DNA of 64,000 nt from Byssochlamys sp. IMV 00236 (GCA_001931875.2 MSJH02000656.1:36268-100267); one strand, 5' to 3'; shown: positions 34,222 to 46,260, counted from the first letter of the stretch. The notes: generated by a model not told the origin, from the letters alone. Program-made: numbers and translations.

Positions 34222-35362
34222 GAAATAGAAAAATGGTGAATCGATGGTGTGTAGATACTGCAGTGCCTCAAATACTATAAAAAAGGTCAGGCTATGTCCC
34301 TGCAACCAGTCCTGGATTGTCGATAATACCATTGCCGCCAAATCGCCAAATAATAACGTAATGATGCAAGAGTAGAGGAGGGGATAGATATCTGTTGACT
34401 TTCAATACCAGCTTCTTATGACTGTTCGAGGCTGATAAGGCCGCTGCGTTGCCAGGTAAGAATGCACCTCAGGTTCCCTTGTAAAACCCTGCCCGCCAAA
34501 AGCAAGGTAGGGTTTTCGTAGCAAATCATTTCCCTACAGCAGCGATAAATATGTAAACTTTTCTTTGAATCTCCCTTGACCAGCGACTAGCGAGTTGAGG
34601 TTGTTGTGCTGGGTTGATTTCCGTTTTAGGAAGTTAGGATAGTGCAGTGGTTGGGCAACAACTTCGACTGTTCAGGGCCGTAGTCGGTCAATAACTTTTT
34701 TTTTGTTCTAGTTAGTTAGTGCTTACAATCTTAAAATCTTACTTTTCTACTTTAATTACAGCCTCACAGGCGCTATAATGGAGGAATCGCTCAAGTTCAT
34801 AGCGATAATGTCAAGAGTCACGTCAGTACCAAGTTTGCTTACCGACCTCAACTAAGAGTCATCGAGCGCTTGTAACGTATGATTGATTGATCAAAACAAT
34901 GTAGTATCACTAAGTATCTAATAAGCAAACATATGCTGTAGCCTTTCATTATTATTATTATCCCCATTAAATCATTACGGCCAAGACACGGTTTAATCTC
35001 TCTGGTTAGATACCCGCTAAAGCACAAATAGGGCGGCTGGTGAGTCACCACACGGTCTGGCTATGTGACAGGTTTCAGAAACCAAATATTAAATAACAAT
35101 CATTGGAGATCTGACACTATCCCTTCGCCAAACTGGAAAGCATGGAGTTGCCTAGTTTGGCAAGGGTATGTGGGAGTCATTGCTGCATACGGAGCAGAAC
35201 GCGATAAAAAGCAAGTCAGAACCCGCACCGAGACCAATACTTCTTGGAGATATCATCCCATAGCCAGTCCCATATTTTATTTGACACAAAAAAACTACAT
35301 ATCTTCTTTCCCAATACCTATCGGACTACCATATCAGACTACATCTGACAATAATACTCATC
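34222..35362. other. 1.1 kb intergenic, no gene seen
   Basis: This is AT-leaning DNA between the NADase and the acetyltransferase genes. Short frames only. A T-run (about 34697-34705) and ATT repeats (about 34949-34961) are present. Confidence 0.5.
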
Positions 35363-36037
35363 ATGCAACATCCACTACCGCCACCCACGCAGCGACTCAC
35401 ATTCGCGCACCTCGACCCTTCATCTACCAAACATTGCGAATTCCTTGTTTCACTCTACAACTCACCCCTCTACTTAGCGGCTTTGGGGAAGTCGCCCATA
35501 TCCACACCCGAACAGGCAGCTGAGCTAATACAAAATCGCTTCGTGGATGAATTCGAGCGCAATGGATATGGGAAGTGGATCGTGGTGTTGAAACCAGATG
35601 CTACATCTTCTTCTTCGTCTTCTTCTTCTTCATCGAAGGAGGAAGATTCGGCTGCTGGAACAAAAGGAGAAGGAGACCAAGGAGTGTTCATCGGCTGTAT
35701 GGGGTTCTCGAAAAGAGACGCAGAGTTCTCTCCTTCTGCGCCAGACGTGGGGTTTGCTTTTCTACCAAAATATACGGGTAATGGATATGCTACGGAGGCG
35801 CTGCGAGGCTTGCTTGACTACGGGCAGAAGGAGCTTGGTCTAGATGTTATTTTCGGGTTCACGGATCCCGACAATGGGCCCAGTTGCAAATTGATGGCGC
35901 GGGTGGGTATGGAAGATAGAGGGGTTAGGAAGATGAAGTGTTTCGGTCCTGGTGAAGATGGGAATGGGAGAATGTCACGCGCGTTTGTGACCAAAGGAGC
36001 GTCAGAAGATCTGACAGTATATAATATTAGGGGTTGA
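35363..36037 (+). CDS. GNAT-family N-acetyltransferase (RimJ/RimL type)
   Basis: A single exon encodes 224 residues. The start TQRLTFAHLDPSSTKH resembles the first strand of RimJ/RimL-type acetyltransferases, which use acetyl-CoA to acetylate protein N-termini or small molecules. The strand-helix unit VGFAFLPKYTGNGYATEAL (about 132-150) is the acetyl-CoA pyrophosphate-binding motif A, with Q/RxxGxG replaced by KYTGNG. FGFTDPDNGPSCKLMARVGM is the following motif, with the usual Asn-x-x-S. A run of ten serines (about 82-91), coded by a TTC/TCT-type microsatellite at 35605-35636, interrupts the domain between strands and probably forms a loop. The substrate cannot be inferred. Confidence 0.88.
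   Translation: MQHPLPPPTQRLTFAHLDPSSTKHCEFLVSLYNSPLYLAALGKSPISTPEQAAELIQNRFVDEFERNGYGKWIVVLKPDATSSSSSSSSSSKEEDSAAGTKGEGDQGVFIGCMGFSKRDAEFSPSAPDVGFAFLPKYTGNGYATEALRGLLDYGQKELGLDVIFGFTDPDNGPSCKLMARVGMEDRGVRKMKCFGPGEDGNGRMSRAFVTKGASEDLTVYNIRG
35605..35636 (+). repeat. coding trinucleotide microsatellite (poly-serine)
   Basis: TCT/TCG-type triplets within the acetyltransferase gene encode ten consecutive serines. Length change by whole triplets would keep the frame. Confidence 0.85.
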
Positions 36038-36671
36038 TCCAGGATGAATCCCACTTTCCTTTCTTGACGGAGGAGAAAAGGAGGCTGCGTCAGCGACAGG
36101 ATTATCTGAAAGACACAGATTGAGGTAACGGTAAATTTTCGGGCGGACTCATGCACATGACGGCTTCAGGATTTCGCAGGTATCTATCGAAAAGAATCTA
36201 ATGTCGAAAGGTGCTGACACGTTTATTAGGAAAATGAAAGGTTGCATATCTCCAAGAAATGCGGGGTATATCTAAACGACGGTGTTCGGTCTGTCCTTGG
36301 CAGACACCTCTTTTTTCAGTGACCACTGCAGAACCAAATCAGGCAGTGGCTCAAAGAAGATAAAAGCAACAAAGGAGAAGGACAAAGATGAGAAGGCCAA
36401 GGACCATTGTGGGGGTTTGGAAAAACACAGTCTATCTTCAGGGCATGGTAGAGAACAAGGAAATGAAAAGTTATAGTAGTGAAATATGGACTCCGTTGAC
36501 CTCCCAACTGGGCGGTCCATATCAGCAAACAGTCATTATAGAAAGAACCCATGCCAAGTAGTTGCGATAGGGGGTATAAAAAAAGTCAAGTCCACTTTTC
36601 CAGACAAACTAGGTATGAATCCAGTTGGTAGTGTTGGCAGTATTCATCGTTCACCCAAAATTTATTTCTCC
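36038..36671. other. intergenic between convergent genes
   Basis: This lies between the acetyltransferase (plus) and the kinase (minus) and should contain both 3' UTRs. Small frames exist on each strand, but none looks coding. Confidence 0.5.
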
Positions 36672-39600
36672 CTAAGCGCCCTCCGACGAAAGCTTGGTAG
36701 TTTCGCTCGCAGATTCAGCGGGCGTGCCTTGTCGACTCGCTGCGGGCGGGACTGTATCGGGGTCAGCCGTTTTAGGAGCTCCTAGAGAAGAGGTGCGTGG
36801 AGGGCGAACAGGGCTTGAGTCCAAGTCAGGAGCCGGTGCAAGCACTGGCTTCGAGTCCTTTGCTTCCTGCTCCGCAGTGAGAGAAGCGTCCGGTTCTTTC
36901 CCCTTTCCCTCCTGGAGACTGGTGCTAATTTCCTCGCTTCTTCTGGCTGTATCAAAGCTAGTATCTCGCTCCGGGAGAGGACTGAAGGCATCCACTTCCT
37001 CTATTTCTTCATCCTCTATGTCTTCTTCTTCCTCGATGATCTGGCTCTTTCTGGCCCGGGGGCGTCCCAGACTATTACCGGCACCTTCAGAGCTCTGTTC
37101 GCCAGCGGGCAAGCCAGGGGTACCCATCCCACTGGACGCGAAAAGGTTAGCAGTATGGATCATGGGGCCCTTGAATGCGGACCGTTTTCGTCGGGCAAAG
37201 ACGAGACCAGATGAAGGAGATGACACGAGGGAGGATGGCGCCGCCTCATTGAACACGGAGCGAATACCGCCAGACTGGTCGTTCACATCTCGTGCTCCAT
37301 TATACGGACCCCGTACTAAGCGGATATTGCTGGGAAATCGGGCCACAGCATTTGGCGTTGTAGGAAGGACCTTGATCGAGGCGTGCGGAGACTTTGAGAC
37401 CCTGGGTGCGGTGGGCGTGGACACAGTGTCGATGCTGTTGGAGGAAGCCGAAGAAGCCTTTGAATGCGTGTGAACATGATGGAGACTGCGAACAGAGGAA
37501 ATGGATGAACTTGTCGACTTGCGGCCGCGCAGGCCAGCGGAAGAACGGCGATACGAGCCCCGTGGGGTCAGAGGAGACGGCGAGAGTGAATTACGGTGGC
37601 GGGACGCGGCGCTGACGGCACGTTGAGCACGAGGGTAGGAATTACGATTATTAGCGTAAGATGCATTGCTAGGAGCAAGGCTGCTAGCATTAGATGCTCT
37701 CTTTTGAGTAGGGGTCTGTTGCTCGTCGAATTGACCCAGCGTCGGAGTGGTTATGACTTGTTTCTTTCCCGAATCCTGGGGTTTGGCGGGACTCGTCTTG
37801 TCGGCAAGCTTGCTGCTTCGCGGTGTCTTTGGATGAGGGGACCTAGCCCGTTTTGCCGACTCCACAAACCAGTGCTTAAGGGATGCAAGCTGAGTGAGAA
37901 TCGGATGGTTATGACGACGAGAGCTGGTAGGACGTCGCTTGAATATGCCATTGTGTTGTGTCAATTCAGGCTGGGAAGTGCTAACATGGAGTACGCTCGG
38001 CCGCGAACGTCTTCCCTCTTTTGGCGGCGGTACGGGACGCTGCCTTGAAGAACTCACGGAGCGGATAGAGTCTTTATCAATAGGTGGCGGAGGCTTGGTC
38101 AAGTCCGGGGATTGTAGAGCAGCAAGAGTAGCAAGATCTGGGAGCTTCGGTACTTCAGGAAGCTCAGGGACAGTGAGCTGCGTTGCTATTGGGTGTTAGC
38201 CGGGGTTATAACCTTGGCGATGCCAGCAAGATACTTACATGGGAAGCTTCGCCTGTCTCTTCTCCCCCGCGTATGAAGGGTGTCTGTGGCAGCATGTCCC
38301 TCCTCATCAACTTCGACCAGAGCGGCGGATATCTTTTCTAGACGGCTACTGGCAGCGCTCAGCCGTCGCAAGTTCTTGGCTTCAGCTTCCCTTTCTCGTC
38401 GCTTCTGCTCCCTTCTCTTTTCTTTGCGTTCTTCTTTCTCAATTAAGAGCGCCCACCAACCCGCCAGAGCATCGCATCTTTGGGCTAGGACGTTTTCAAT
38501 GACCTGATCGATATTCACACCGGCACTTTTCATACGTTGCAAGGTAGTTTTCTCAATAGGAGTCGTAAAAGGAGATGGTCGGGGTATCTTCAGAATGGCT
38601 TGTTGTTCAGGCGCGAACTCAGCTAGGAACGGATCCGCAAGTATTTCTGAGAGAGATGGGCGTAGCAGAGGCCGTTTGGATAGTAACTTCAGGATCAACG
38701 CTTTCGCATCATCTGGAAACTTGTCGTTGAACCTGGGTTCTTCCGTAAGGATCTTTTGTTTCGTGACTTGGTCGTCGTCCTCATCGAAAGGCAGTTCGCC
38801 GGCCAGGAGAGCATAAAGTATGATACCCAAACTCCATACGTCGACTTTCTCGCCAGCATACTTCTCGCCCTTCAGCATCTCAGGCGCGCTGTAGCAGATT
38901 GTACCGCAGAAGGTCTGAAGATAACTCGCTTTACCCTCGTACTCTCTCGTGAAACCAAAGTCGCAAAGCTTGACATTTTCATGTTTGTCTAACAGAATGT
39001 TCTCCAGTTTGAGGTCCCGATGAACGCATTGCTTACTATGCACGTAGCAGACAGCACCAACCAGCTGAGCAAAGATCCTCTGGACTTTTTCGACAGGAAG
39101 TGGACCGTGGTTAAGCAGGTAGTTATATAATTCGTCACCTGGTATACGCTATCAGCACTTGCGGTGCACATAGATGGAAAATAGCTCCCATACCTGGACA
39201 GTACTCCAATACCAACCATGCCAGCTTCTCTGTCACAATGACCTCGTAAAGTCGAGCGATGTGCGGGTGTAGGAATTGACGATGGTGATGGATTTCGCGG
39301 GCAAGGTTTGCATCTTCTTTGTTCGACGATTTCAATACGACCTATTCACGCCATAAGCACCTATGATCGTATGACACCCTCCTCAACCAATATAAATACC
39401 TTCGAGCCATTCGTGAGTTTGTGCGTTGCCAGGTAGACCTTCCCAAAGGACCCTTTCCCAATCAGCCGGCCAAGCTGGTAATTTCCTACATTGCGAAGAT
39501 CTTTCGACGAAAACTCTCTGCAAAAAAAAAGGCACGAATTAGCATGTCGACTAACCGATCCATTTTGGCAACGGGTTCTTACTCTAGCAATTCACCGTAG

Positions 39601-39830
39601 GAGCTCGCAAGCTGTTGGGAGCACCAAGATGCCTTAAGTCAGCGAACCGTCTATTGCAGAGGCGTCTCACGCTCGTATCCAGAGGAATGAACTCGTAGTC
39701 GTGTCCTCGATCACGCTGAAGCGCAGAGCGCCCAGCAATGTGAGCAAGGGTTGTTTGCTCCCCGTGTGAGGTAACCACGAACCTTTTCTTTTTGAGACTG
39801 GATCTGGTTTCTTGTCCTAGCCGGCGGCAT
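36672..39830 (-). CDS. Ser/Thr protein kinase (CAMK/Snf1-like) with long disordered C-terminal tail
   Basis: Six exons on minus: 39830-39783, 39611-39583, 39517-39400, 39341-39194, 39138-38239 and 38185-36672. All phases close, giving 918 residues. The kinase domain spans about 40-300: P-loop GKGSFGKV (about 46-53), the catalytic Lys in VVLK (68), HRDLKLEN (Asp156), DFG (174-176), CGTICYSAPE (about 193-201) and DVWSLGIILYALLAGELPFDE. A Lys/Arg/Glu-rich coiled segment follows (about 350-385). The rest is low-complexity Ser/Pro/Arg-rich sequence with an acidic patch (IIEEEEDIEDEEIEE). Exons 1 and 2 are small, and the first donor (GTTCGT) is weak, so the first 16 residues are the least certain part. 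The domain resembles Kin1/Snf1-type kinases; the exact orthologue and target are unknown to me. Confidence 0.88.
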
Positions 39831-41210
39831 GTGGCGCGCTTATATCCCACTTCCTCAGAGTATAACTGCCTCTCGTGTCGGTTTCGTTAGGGGGGTTGCA
39901 AGCCGCTAGTTGTGTATGACTGCCATCCAAAAAGAACGACGGATATTGCGGGCAGATGCGGAGGGACGGAGGAGTCGATGACGAGAGGCTCGCTTGAACG
40001 GTTTGACAGGAGAAATTCACATCCGAGTAAGGGTCCAATTCTCACTCAAGTATAGATAGCGAGAAGATAGGGAGACGTTCCTGAGCTTAATAATAATGAT
40101 CCTTGTCGATAGTTAAGGGAGGCTCGTTCAGGGACTCGGGATCCTTGGCGGGACCGGAGACTGGAGACAGGAGCAGATCGTTAGCACTCGAGACGAGCAT
40201 GCGTTCCAGCATCAGGTTGATGAAACAGCACACGAGAAGCTATGATGGAGGATGGCTGGACTAACTATGTAGTAGTATAAAGTACGTACAGTACCTGTTA
40301 ATTAAGCAGCGCGGAGGATGGGGCAGGAACAGCGTGGTTCTGAGGACGTCGGGGGGTGCTTGCGGCGCTTGGAGGTCGACGACTGGGACTTTTTTAGCAG
40401 ACCGTTGTTTCGGTTCCCGCAAAACTTCCAGCGAAACAGAAGTCATCGGCTTCAGGCACAGACGCAATAGAGGGTCTGCTGGTATTAGTTTGAGCCAAGG
40501 ACGGTTAACCATCTGACGCGGCTGTCGGCTTTTCTAATTGATGACCCATCGACTATCAGCGTTAGCGTGAGTAGTTTAGCCACGTTCGATCATGGAGATA
40601 CCATAATCACCTTCGAAGGTTCGAGTTTCCTGGTACGCAGATCATGGGTCGTGCTTGGGCAAGGCTATGGTATACCATAGATATTATTACATATTTATGT
40701 CTCCGCATAATTGCATTCATTATTTATTGCTTTGTTCATGCCATTATTTCCTGCCCCAAAAGCTAAGGATATGAGGCCGATGTCACCGTTGGCGGACGCA
40801 TACCAATGATGCTGAGCTTATTCTACTTCCACTGGTTCCCATTGGGCCTTTATTTATTCACAGCCGGATAGCATTATCACCCTATTATTGCGATGGTGAT
40901 TGTATTATCTGAACCACTTGTAACGGGGCTCTCATGGGTATCTACTACTGAAGAAGCTCGACCATAGCATGATTAAGCAACGCCTTGGATTGTGCCTCCA
41001 TACTGGTCGTCGCGCCTTGCAGGACGCTGGAATGTCAGATGGACTTTCCTAGGAAAAACATCCGATTGCGATGTGCAGAAATCCAAGATGGTTTCTTGGG
41101 CGTATTGGACCAATACCGCGTCAGTCCTTTGCGGAACTTGGCGGACAAAGCAGGGGTGCATTATGTTAACCCTCACTCGTTATCGGATAACGGCTTGCTT
41201 ATGGCTTTCT
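39831..41210. other. 1.4 kb intergenic, no gene seen
   Basis: This holds the kinase promoter and leader on the left, and the 3' UTR of the prenyltransferase gene on the right. Short frames only (for example 40261-40512 minus) with no recognisable product. Confidence 0.5.
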
Positions 41211-42696
41211 TCAAGCGTCTGTATGGGAACCATGCCACCAAGGAAGGGACTTCAGACGCTGCATTGTTCGTTTGCTGGCGCATAAAGCGGCGTCTACACC
41301 CTCCAGGCCAGGTTCATTCAGAAGTGCCAGGGTCACGAGACCAAGGTAGGAATGCAGCAAATCTACAGAAAATGAGAAATCGCTCGAGATGCATACGATA
41401 TACAATATTTTCTTACCTGGAGGCTCCCCAACGGTCTTCCCAAACCCACCAACTATATGTTGAGTCTTCTCAAGGAGGTAGTTTCTGTTGCCAGCTGAAT
41501 CAACCAGGTCGAGCCTGCCCATCATCTGTTCCATGTCAGCGCCCAGTGCGGCTTTCCCAAAGGCAAATTTCTTACCGCAAGTGTCCCGGATACCCAAAAG
41601 CAATAGCATGTGTCGGCTACTTTATTCTCTCGTCCATTGAACCCGGCATATTTTAACAGATCCGCTCCTGGAGGAAGTAAATCGGGCAACGAGCTGATTC
41701 TGTCGTCGAATGACAGGGCAGCCACATCGCGCTGAAGCTGCTGAACCTCATCATGCGTATTTTCGTGACTCTCTTCTTCCTCGGCGTCTTCTTCTGTGTT
41801 CCAGGTGGTTGTCTGCCGTAACACAAGCCACTGCAGGAGAGATTCGAATTCCGTCGTATGAGGGGTAAATATGTTGACCTTTCTTATACCAGGCGATATT
41901 TGATCGAGGAAAGATAGTGCCCCAATAGCACAGTAACTGAGACCGGCTGAAAAACCCCCCATTATGAGCCTGGCGATCAACGATAGGGGAAGAAAAGGAT
42001 ACATACCATGAGCTTCGCAGAACGGAGATTCAGCCATACCGCCGTCATAATTCTTCATCCATTAACCGATGTAATGCGGCCAATATTCCATTTAGATAAC
42101 CTTACCTGACAATTTTCAATGAACGACAACAGCTTTTCGATGTCTACGTCTTTTATATCGTCAACGTCCCTCCCATTTTCACCTCTGAGTATATACCGTA
42201 TGCCGGCGGCGCAGTGGCAGAAGCGTAAATCATGGCCACCTGCAATTCTTCCATCCACACTGATTAATTCACCAAAACTTCCATCCTCGCGTTGCAGAGA
42301 TGGCAGCCACTGAAGGCAACCCCTCCTGTTCACCCTCGACAGATCATCGCCTAAAATAAGGAGAGTTACGAGGAATAAAAAGGTAGCAGCCACATTGGCC
42401 GGATCCCAGACTTCATTCTCCGGGGTATGTCTCTCGGCTCCAAAGTCAGTGCCGGTGAAACCACGAAATCCTCCACTGGACACCTGACAGTGATAAATCC
42501 AATTGATATATCCCCTTCGTTCTTCGGGTGTGGTAGTGGTCTCCAATGCGTCTAGCAAGTCGAGCCCAGCGATTGTGAAGAAGGCAAGAAGCCCGCGATT
42601 TGAGTCATTGGAAATGTATGGTTGAGGAAGAAAGGTCTTCAAACAGCGCAGATAGTACTTGACATGACGGTCTTTGCGGACTTCCGGTTCAGCCAT
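41211..42696 (-). CDS. cdc43: geranylgeranyltransferase type I beta subunit
   Basis: This is the catalytic beta subunit of GGTase-I, which attaches geranylgeranyl to C-terminal CaaX motifs of Rho-type GTPases. Exons on minus: 42696-42106, 42052-42007, 41946-41576, 41525-41417 and 41362-41211; phases close and give 422 residues. The alpha-alpha barrel repeats are seen as GFRGF.., DGSFGE.., YDGGMAESP and IVGGFGKT. The zinc ligands are recognisable: Asp and Cys in ADTCYCFW and His in LLHSYLGL. The sequence lies closer to Cdc43/PGGT1B than to the farnesyltransferase or Rab GGTase beta subunits. A fungal insertion rich in Glu/Asp/Gln (about residues 260-310) separates two barrel helices. The gene is divergent from ilm1 with 339 bases between starts. 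Confidence 0.92.
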
Positions 42697-43035
42697 CCCC
42701 GCATATTAGTGTCGCGAAGACACCTGTCGGAAAAAGAGACAGCTATTATTCCAAGACAGTTCGAGGAGATTTGAACCCAGTATCGAGAGTCAATAATGCA
42801 CGTCCTATCAGCGGGTTCACATCATGATTTTATCTCTCCCACCACCCGCAAGCTGAAGTTCACTTCGATCGGATTTAATGCGGGCGCACGGTCCAACCCC
42901 ACGTTGCCTGTTCGGGACAGAAAATGTAATTACAGGAGCTCCGGACGCGAGTGAACGAGTTCTCGCCTCCCTAGAAGGACACCAGTCTCTGCAGCGGATT
43001 GCTCTCGTTAATTGTTCCCAGCACACATCGCCAAG
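42697..43035. promoter_or_regulatory. divergent cdc43 / ilm1 promoter
   Basis: These 339 bases separate two divergent start codons and must hold both promoters. I see no clear TATA box. The tRNA B-box-like sequence at 42765-42778 is not part of a tRNA. Confidence 0.5.
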
Positions 43036-43852
43036 ATGGGGTTCTTCTCGTCGAAGACGCTCATTCAAGCGCATGCGCTTTTCCTGTTCGTTCTGGCCGT
43101 GTATCTCACCAAGTCCCCTGAGGTCATCACGGACTCGGATCTGGTACTGCTGCTAGGGGAGGCTATGAAGATTGTACGCTTCACGCGCGCTTGAACGGGC
43201 ACTACGAACCTGTTTAGTGATATGATGTACTTCTACTGACGTCGTCGCACGCAGGATGTATCTCCCACCTTTGCACGCCCTCAGTCTCCGTTCGCCCTGT
43301 GCGGCATCCTTCTCGTTGCCGATGCCCTGGTCGACTTGATAGTGGTTACCAAAGTACCGCAGATCAATGAAGTGCTCGCACGGGCAGACGTTGCCAGATC
43401 GCGGTCTAATGGGTCGACTGCAGTCATAGGCAACAATCCATTTGCCATCCGCATGGCCGCTCTTTACTCCGAGATCTGGACACTGCTAGCAGCATCGCGA
43501 TTCTGCCTTTTCTTCGCCGTGTCTATTTTCATATATCAGAGCAAGCCTGTCGCATGGGGGATGGGCGCAGATGAATCTGAAACCATGACTGGGTTGGGCC
43601 AGTTGAAGAACCGCGTGGTGTTCACATATGGGTTCATGGAGATGATGTTTTGGCTCTGGGTGAGTATTCCTCCTTGTACCTATGTCGCTTGTCTTATACA
43701 CAACACCGTATCATCCTGTACTCCCCAATCTTGAGCAACTAGCCAAACGCCATCGGTTACTGACATCTTCATAGATCCTTCTCACCCTTCGTGAAGAGCG
43801 GCAAGAAACGGCAGCACGCCTGGCAGCGGCTGAGGCAGAACACCTACAATAA
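43036..43852 (+). CDS. ilm1: Ilm1-family membrane protein (increased loss of mitochondrial DNA)
   Basis: Exons 43036-43173, 43255-43659 and 43775-43852 join in phase 0 and give 206 residues. The protein has four predicted membrane segments: residues about 10-25, a block around PFALCGILLVADALVDLIVV, LLAASRFCLFFAVSIFIYQ, and the segment around FTYGFMEMMFWLWILLTL. The start MGFFSSKTLIQAHALFLFVLA and the SPEVITDSDLVLLLGEAM block match the fungal Ilm1 family, named for the yeast mutant that loses mitochondrial DNA. In yeast the protein is an ER membrane protein; its molecular role is unknown. The C-terminus is a short charged helix rich in Arg, Ala and Glu. Confidence 0.85.
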
Positions 43853-44122
43853 CGAAAGACTTAATATTCCTACATACACCGATAGCTTTGTTATTGGTTG
43901 CATCTATTCGATTTCGCATTCTATCATAGGCGCTAGACATTATCAGAATTATACCGTTTTGGTAGCCACAGTGGGTCCCGAGACCGGAGAATGGCTACCC
44001 TGGGAAGGCGAGGATCAAAAGCTTTCAAGGCAGGTCTTCCAGCGTAAACAATTGCGTACCTCATCCAAAACTGATGATCGAGCATCGTATCTTTGACGGA
44101 CATTCTTCACGATTTCCCAAGA

Positions 44123-44756
44123 CTATCTCGCGAATGTCATACCAATACCAGCTGCTATTGCGCCCACGATGACTACAAAGCCAGTGTTGTGATTCTGCCT
44201 CGACAGGATGGCCGTCCCAGTAGGTACGGAACCTGGTACAGGAGTCGTAGCGGAACCGGATGTAGAAGTAGCTGCTGCTGCTCCGCCCGTTGATACTGCT
44301 GGCGTCGGAGTACCTGAAGCGCTCCAGCTGCTGGAACATGTCACTGAGTTGGGCAGGTTCGTCACGCCCGCCGAACCGCAGATCTGCTTTGCGAATTTGA
44401 GTGTAGCTGTGAGGTCGCAAGTAATAACGTCAGTTACATCCGTAAATCAACATTGTTCTAAGAAATCCGATAGTCGTACCCTCTTGGTCCGATGGCGAGC
44501 ATGCATCCTTGATGCAACAGCTTATGGAGTCAATGAAAGAGCCGGTGGTGCAGATGCATTTGACATCGATGACACTGCAAGATTTCGGGATCGAACCCAG
44601 CGCGCAGTTTTTCTATGATTTCATTCAGTCTCAAGCATAGCCAGCTGATGGGGAATGCCATACAGCGCAATCAGGAAGCGCCGAAAGATCTTGCGACTGG
44701 GCAACGACCGTGCATAACAAGCCTGAGAGAGCGACCAAGACAGCAGAGAATCTCAT
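44123..44756 (-). CDS. CFEM-domain protein, probable GPI anchor
   Basis: Exons on minus: 44756-44664, 44612-44480 and 44406-44123, giving 169 residues. Residues 1-19 are a signal peptide ending in VVA-Q. The CFEM domain follows (about 24-90) with its eight-cysteine spacing: LPDCAKNCALGSIPKSC, then VIDVKCIC, SISCCIKDAC, and a late QICGSAG / VTCSS. A Thr/Ser/Ala/Gly-rich linker leads to a hydrophobic C-terminal tail (VVIVGAIAAGIGMTFAR), the usual GPI-anchor signal. The open frame extends upstream of 44756, but that part lacks a signal peptide, so this start is preferred. CFEM proteins bind haem or act in cell walls; the position of the haem-binding Asp is compatible (VIDVKC), but function is not shown. 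It faces away from the MFS gene across 1.5 kb. Confidence 0.88.
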
Positions 44757-46260
44757 GTTGAAGTAGTCAATGGTTATATATCCTTGAATCAGCTTCTCGG
44801 CTGGTATTGTATGGGCGTAGGAAGATGCCTGGAGAGCAGAAAAGAAAAAGATCACATCGGGATACCTGACTATCACTGCATGAATGCTTTGGTGGGACTT
44901 CACAGCGCCCCTCCTCCGATCTCTTAAACGATCATGGTGATCACTGACCTCTAGAATACTACATACATTGACCTGAGCCGATGGAGTCCATGGATTACAC
45001 TTCTGGTATGCCCTCCCCTTAGCAATTGCTGCCTCCACTGGTTGTTCACCTGTCAGGAACTCAGGGGCCCAACCATGTGCCGGGATGAGCTTCATCTGTA
45101 CCCGTCAGCAAACCCCTGATGACGGAGTGGCGTTCGTCGCTCAACACTTTAGGAGACTCCATCAGTTGAATCCTTCGATTGCAGTAGTGACTGGGACGAT
45201 ATCCGTTGTGGCACTAGTTATCTAGTTCTCCGTCTTTCCCAGCTTCTCCGCAAAGATCGGCGGTGGGCCTCACCAATCTCATCCACTATTCGCCCGGTTA
45301 ATATTCTTTTTTTCTCTGGCCGAGGCAGTTTTGCGTGTTTTCCAACTTCTACCGATGGGATGTCTGCTTCTTTTTGGTGTATCTTGCCCGTGTCTCCCCA
45401 GGCCTGAGCGTAGACAGCTTCATATGAATGGCTGACGGGGGGAGCCAACAGTGCGCATCACATGAAGTCTGGAATTTCCCCAGAGACTCGTACTTGCGGA
45501 CGCGACTTCGACAGACTGCATTTGGTTCGCCTTCGACAGGGTCTCTGTTGTTTATTGCGTTCATCCACACCGGGGCTATCCTTGGTTAGCGGACAAAAGG
45601 CAAAAAGACTGCAACGAATAGTTGTTCCTTTGTTCCTCGCTGACTGTAGGGGTGCGTGAAGAATGATTATAATCAGGCACCGTTGCAAGGATGATTCTGC
45701 ACTATATAGAAGGCGCTATAGAACATAAGGCCGCGTTGATCGATAAGAACTGTAGTATCCAAGTAAGCTTTCGATCTGGTATGGTCTCAAGGCTGGAGAT
45801 CATTGAAGCAAGCTAATTATGATACTGGAGTTCTACTCCGTATTCCGTTATATGGAGGAGCGTCGATCAGAACGGCTGAGATGTTCTCCCCCTCTTCGAT
45901 AGGTCATGTAGAGTAAAGCCTCCGCCGGGGTGACGACTTATCTGGTCCTTTTTTCTCATCCACATGCTGTCGGTCGCCTTGATTGCTGTTCTTACAAAAG
46001 CTGTCCAGGTCACGGGCAATCATATATCGCAGTTTTCTCTGGTGAAGTCTGTTAAAATCATTGTCTGCCTAGAACAAAATCTATACCCGTCAGGCTTGCA
46101 AGCAAGCGAGCCAGAGTGTGATAAACTCAAGAAAACCATTCTGTATTCGGAGATGTCCACCCAAAGCTCTCTTTCTGGATTCTGAGCTCGAATTTGGCAT
46201 TTTCAAAGTAGCGGCCCAGAGCAGTAGTTACTGGTGGTTATACGTTCTGCGGTCGTGAAT
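44757..46260. promoter_or_regulatory. 1.5 kb divergent region between CFEM and MFS genes
   Basis: This contains the promoters of the CFEM gene (minus) and the MFS transporter (plus). I see no gene; frames are short and unrelated to known proteins. Confidence 0.45.

Noticed and set aside
28000..34300. Secondary-metabolite gene cluster around the dehydrogenase-like gene, transporter and NADase
   Set aside because: No backbone enzyme (PKS, NRPS, terpene synthase or prenyltransferase of that type) and no cluster-type transcription factor nearby.
42765..42778. tRNA B-box-like sequence (GGTTCAAATCTCC on minus)
   Set aside because: No A-box, no pairing T-stem and no acceptor stem at the right distance.
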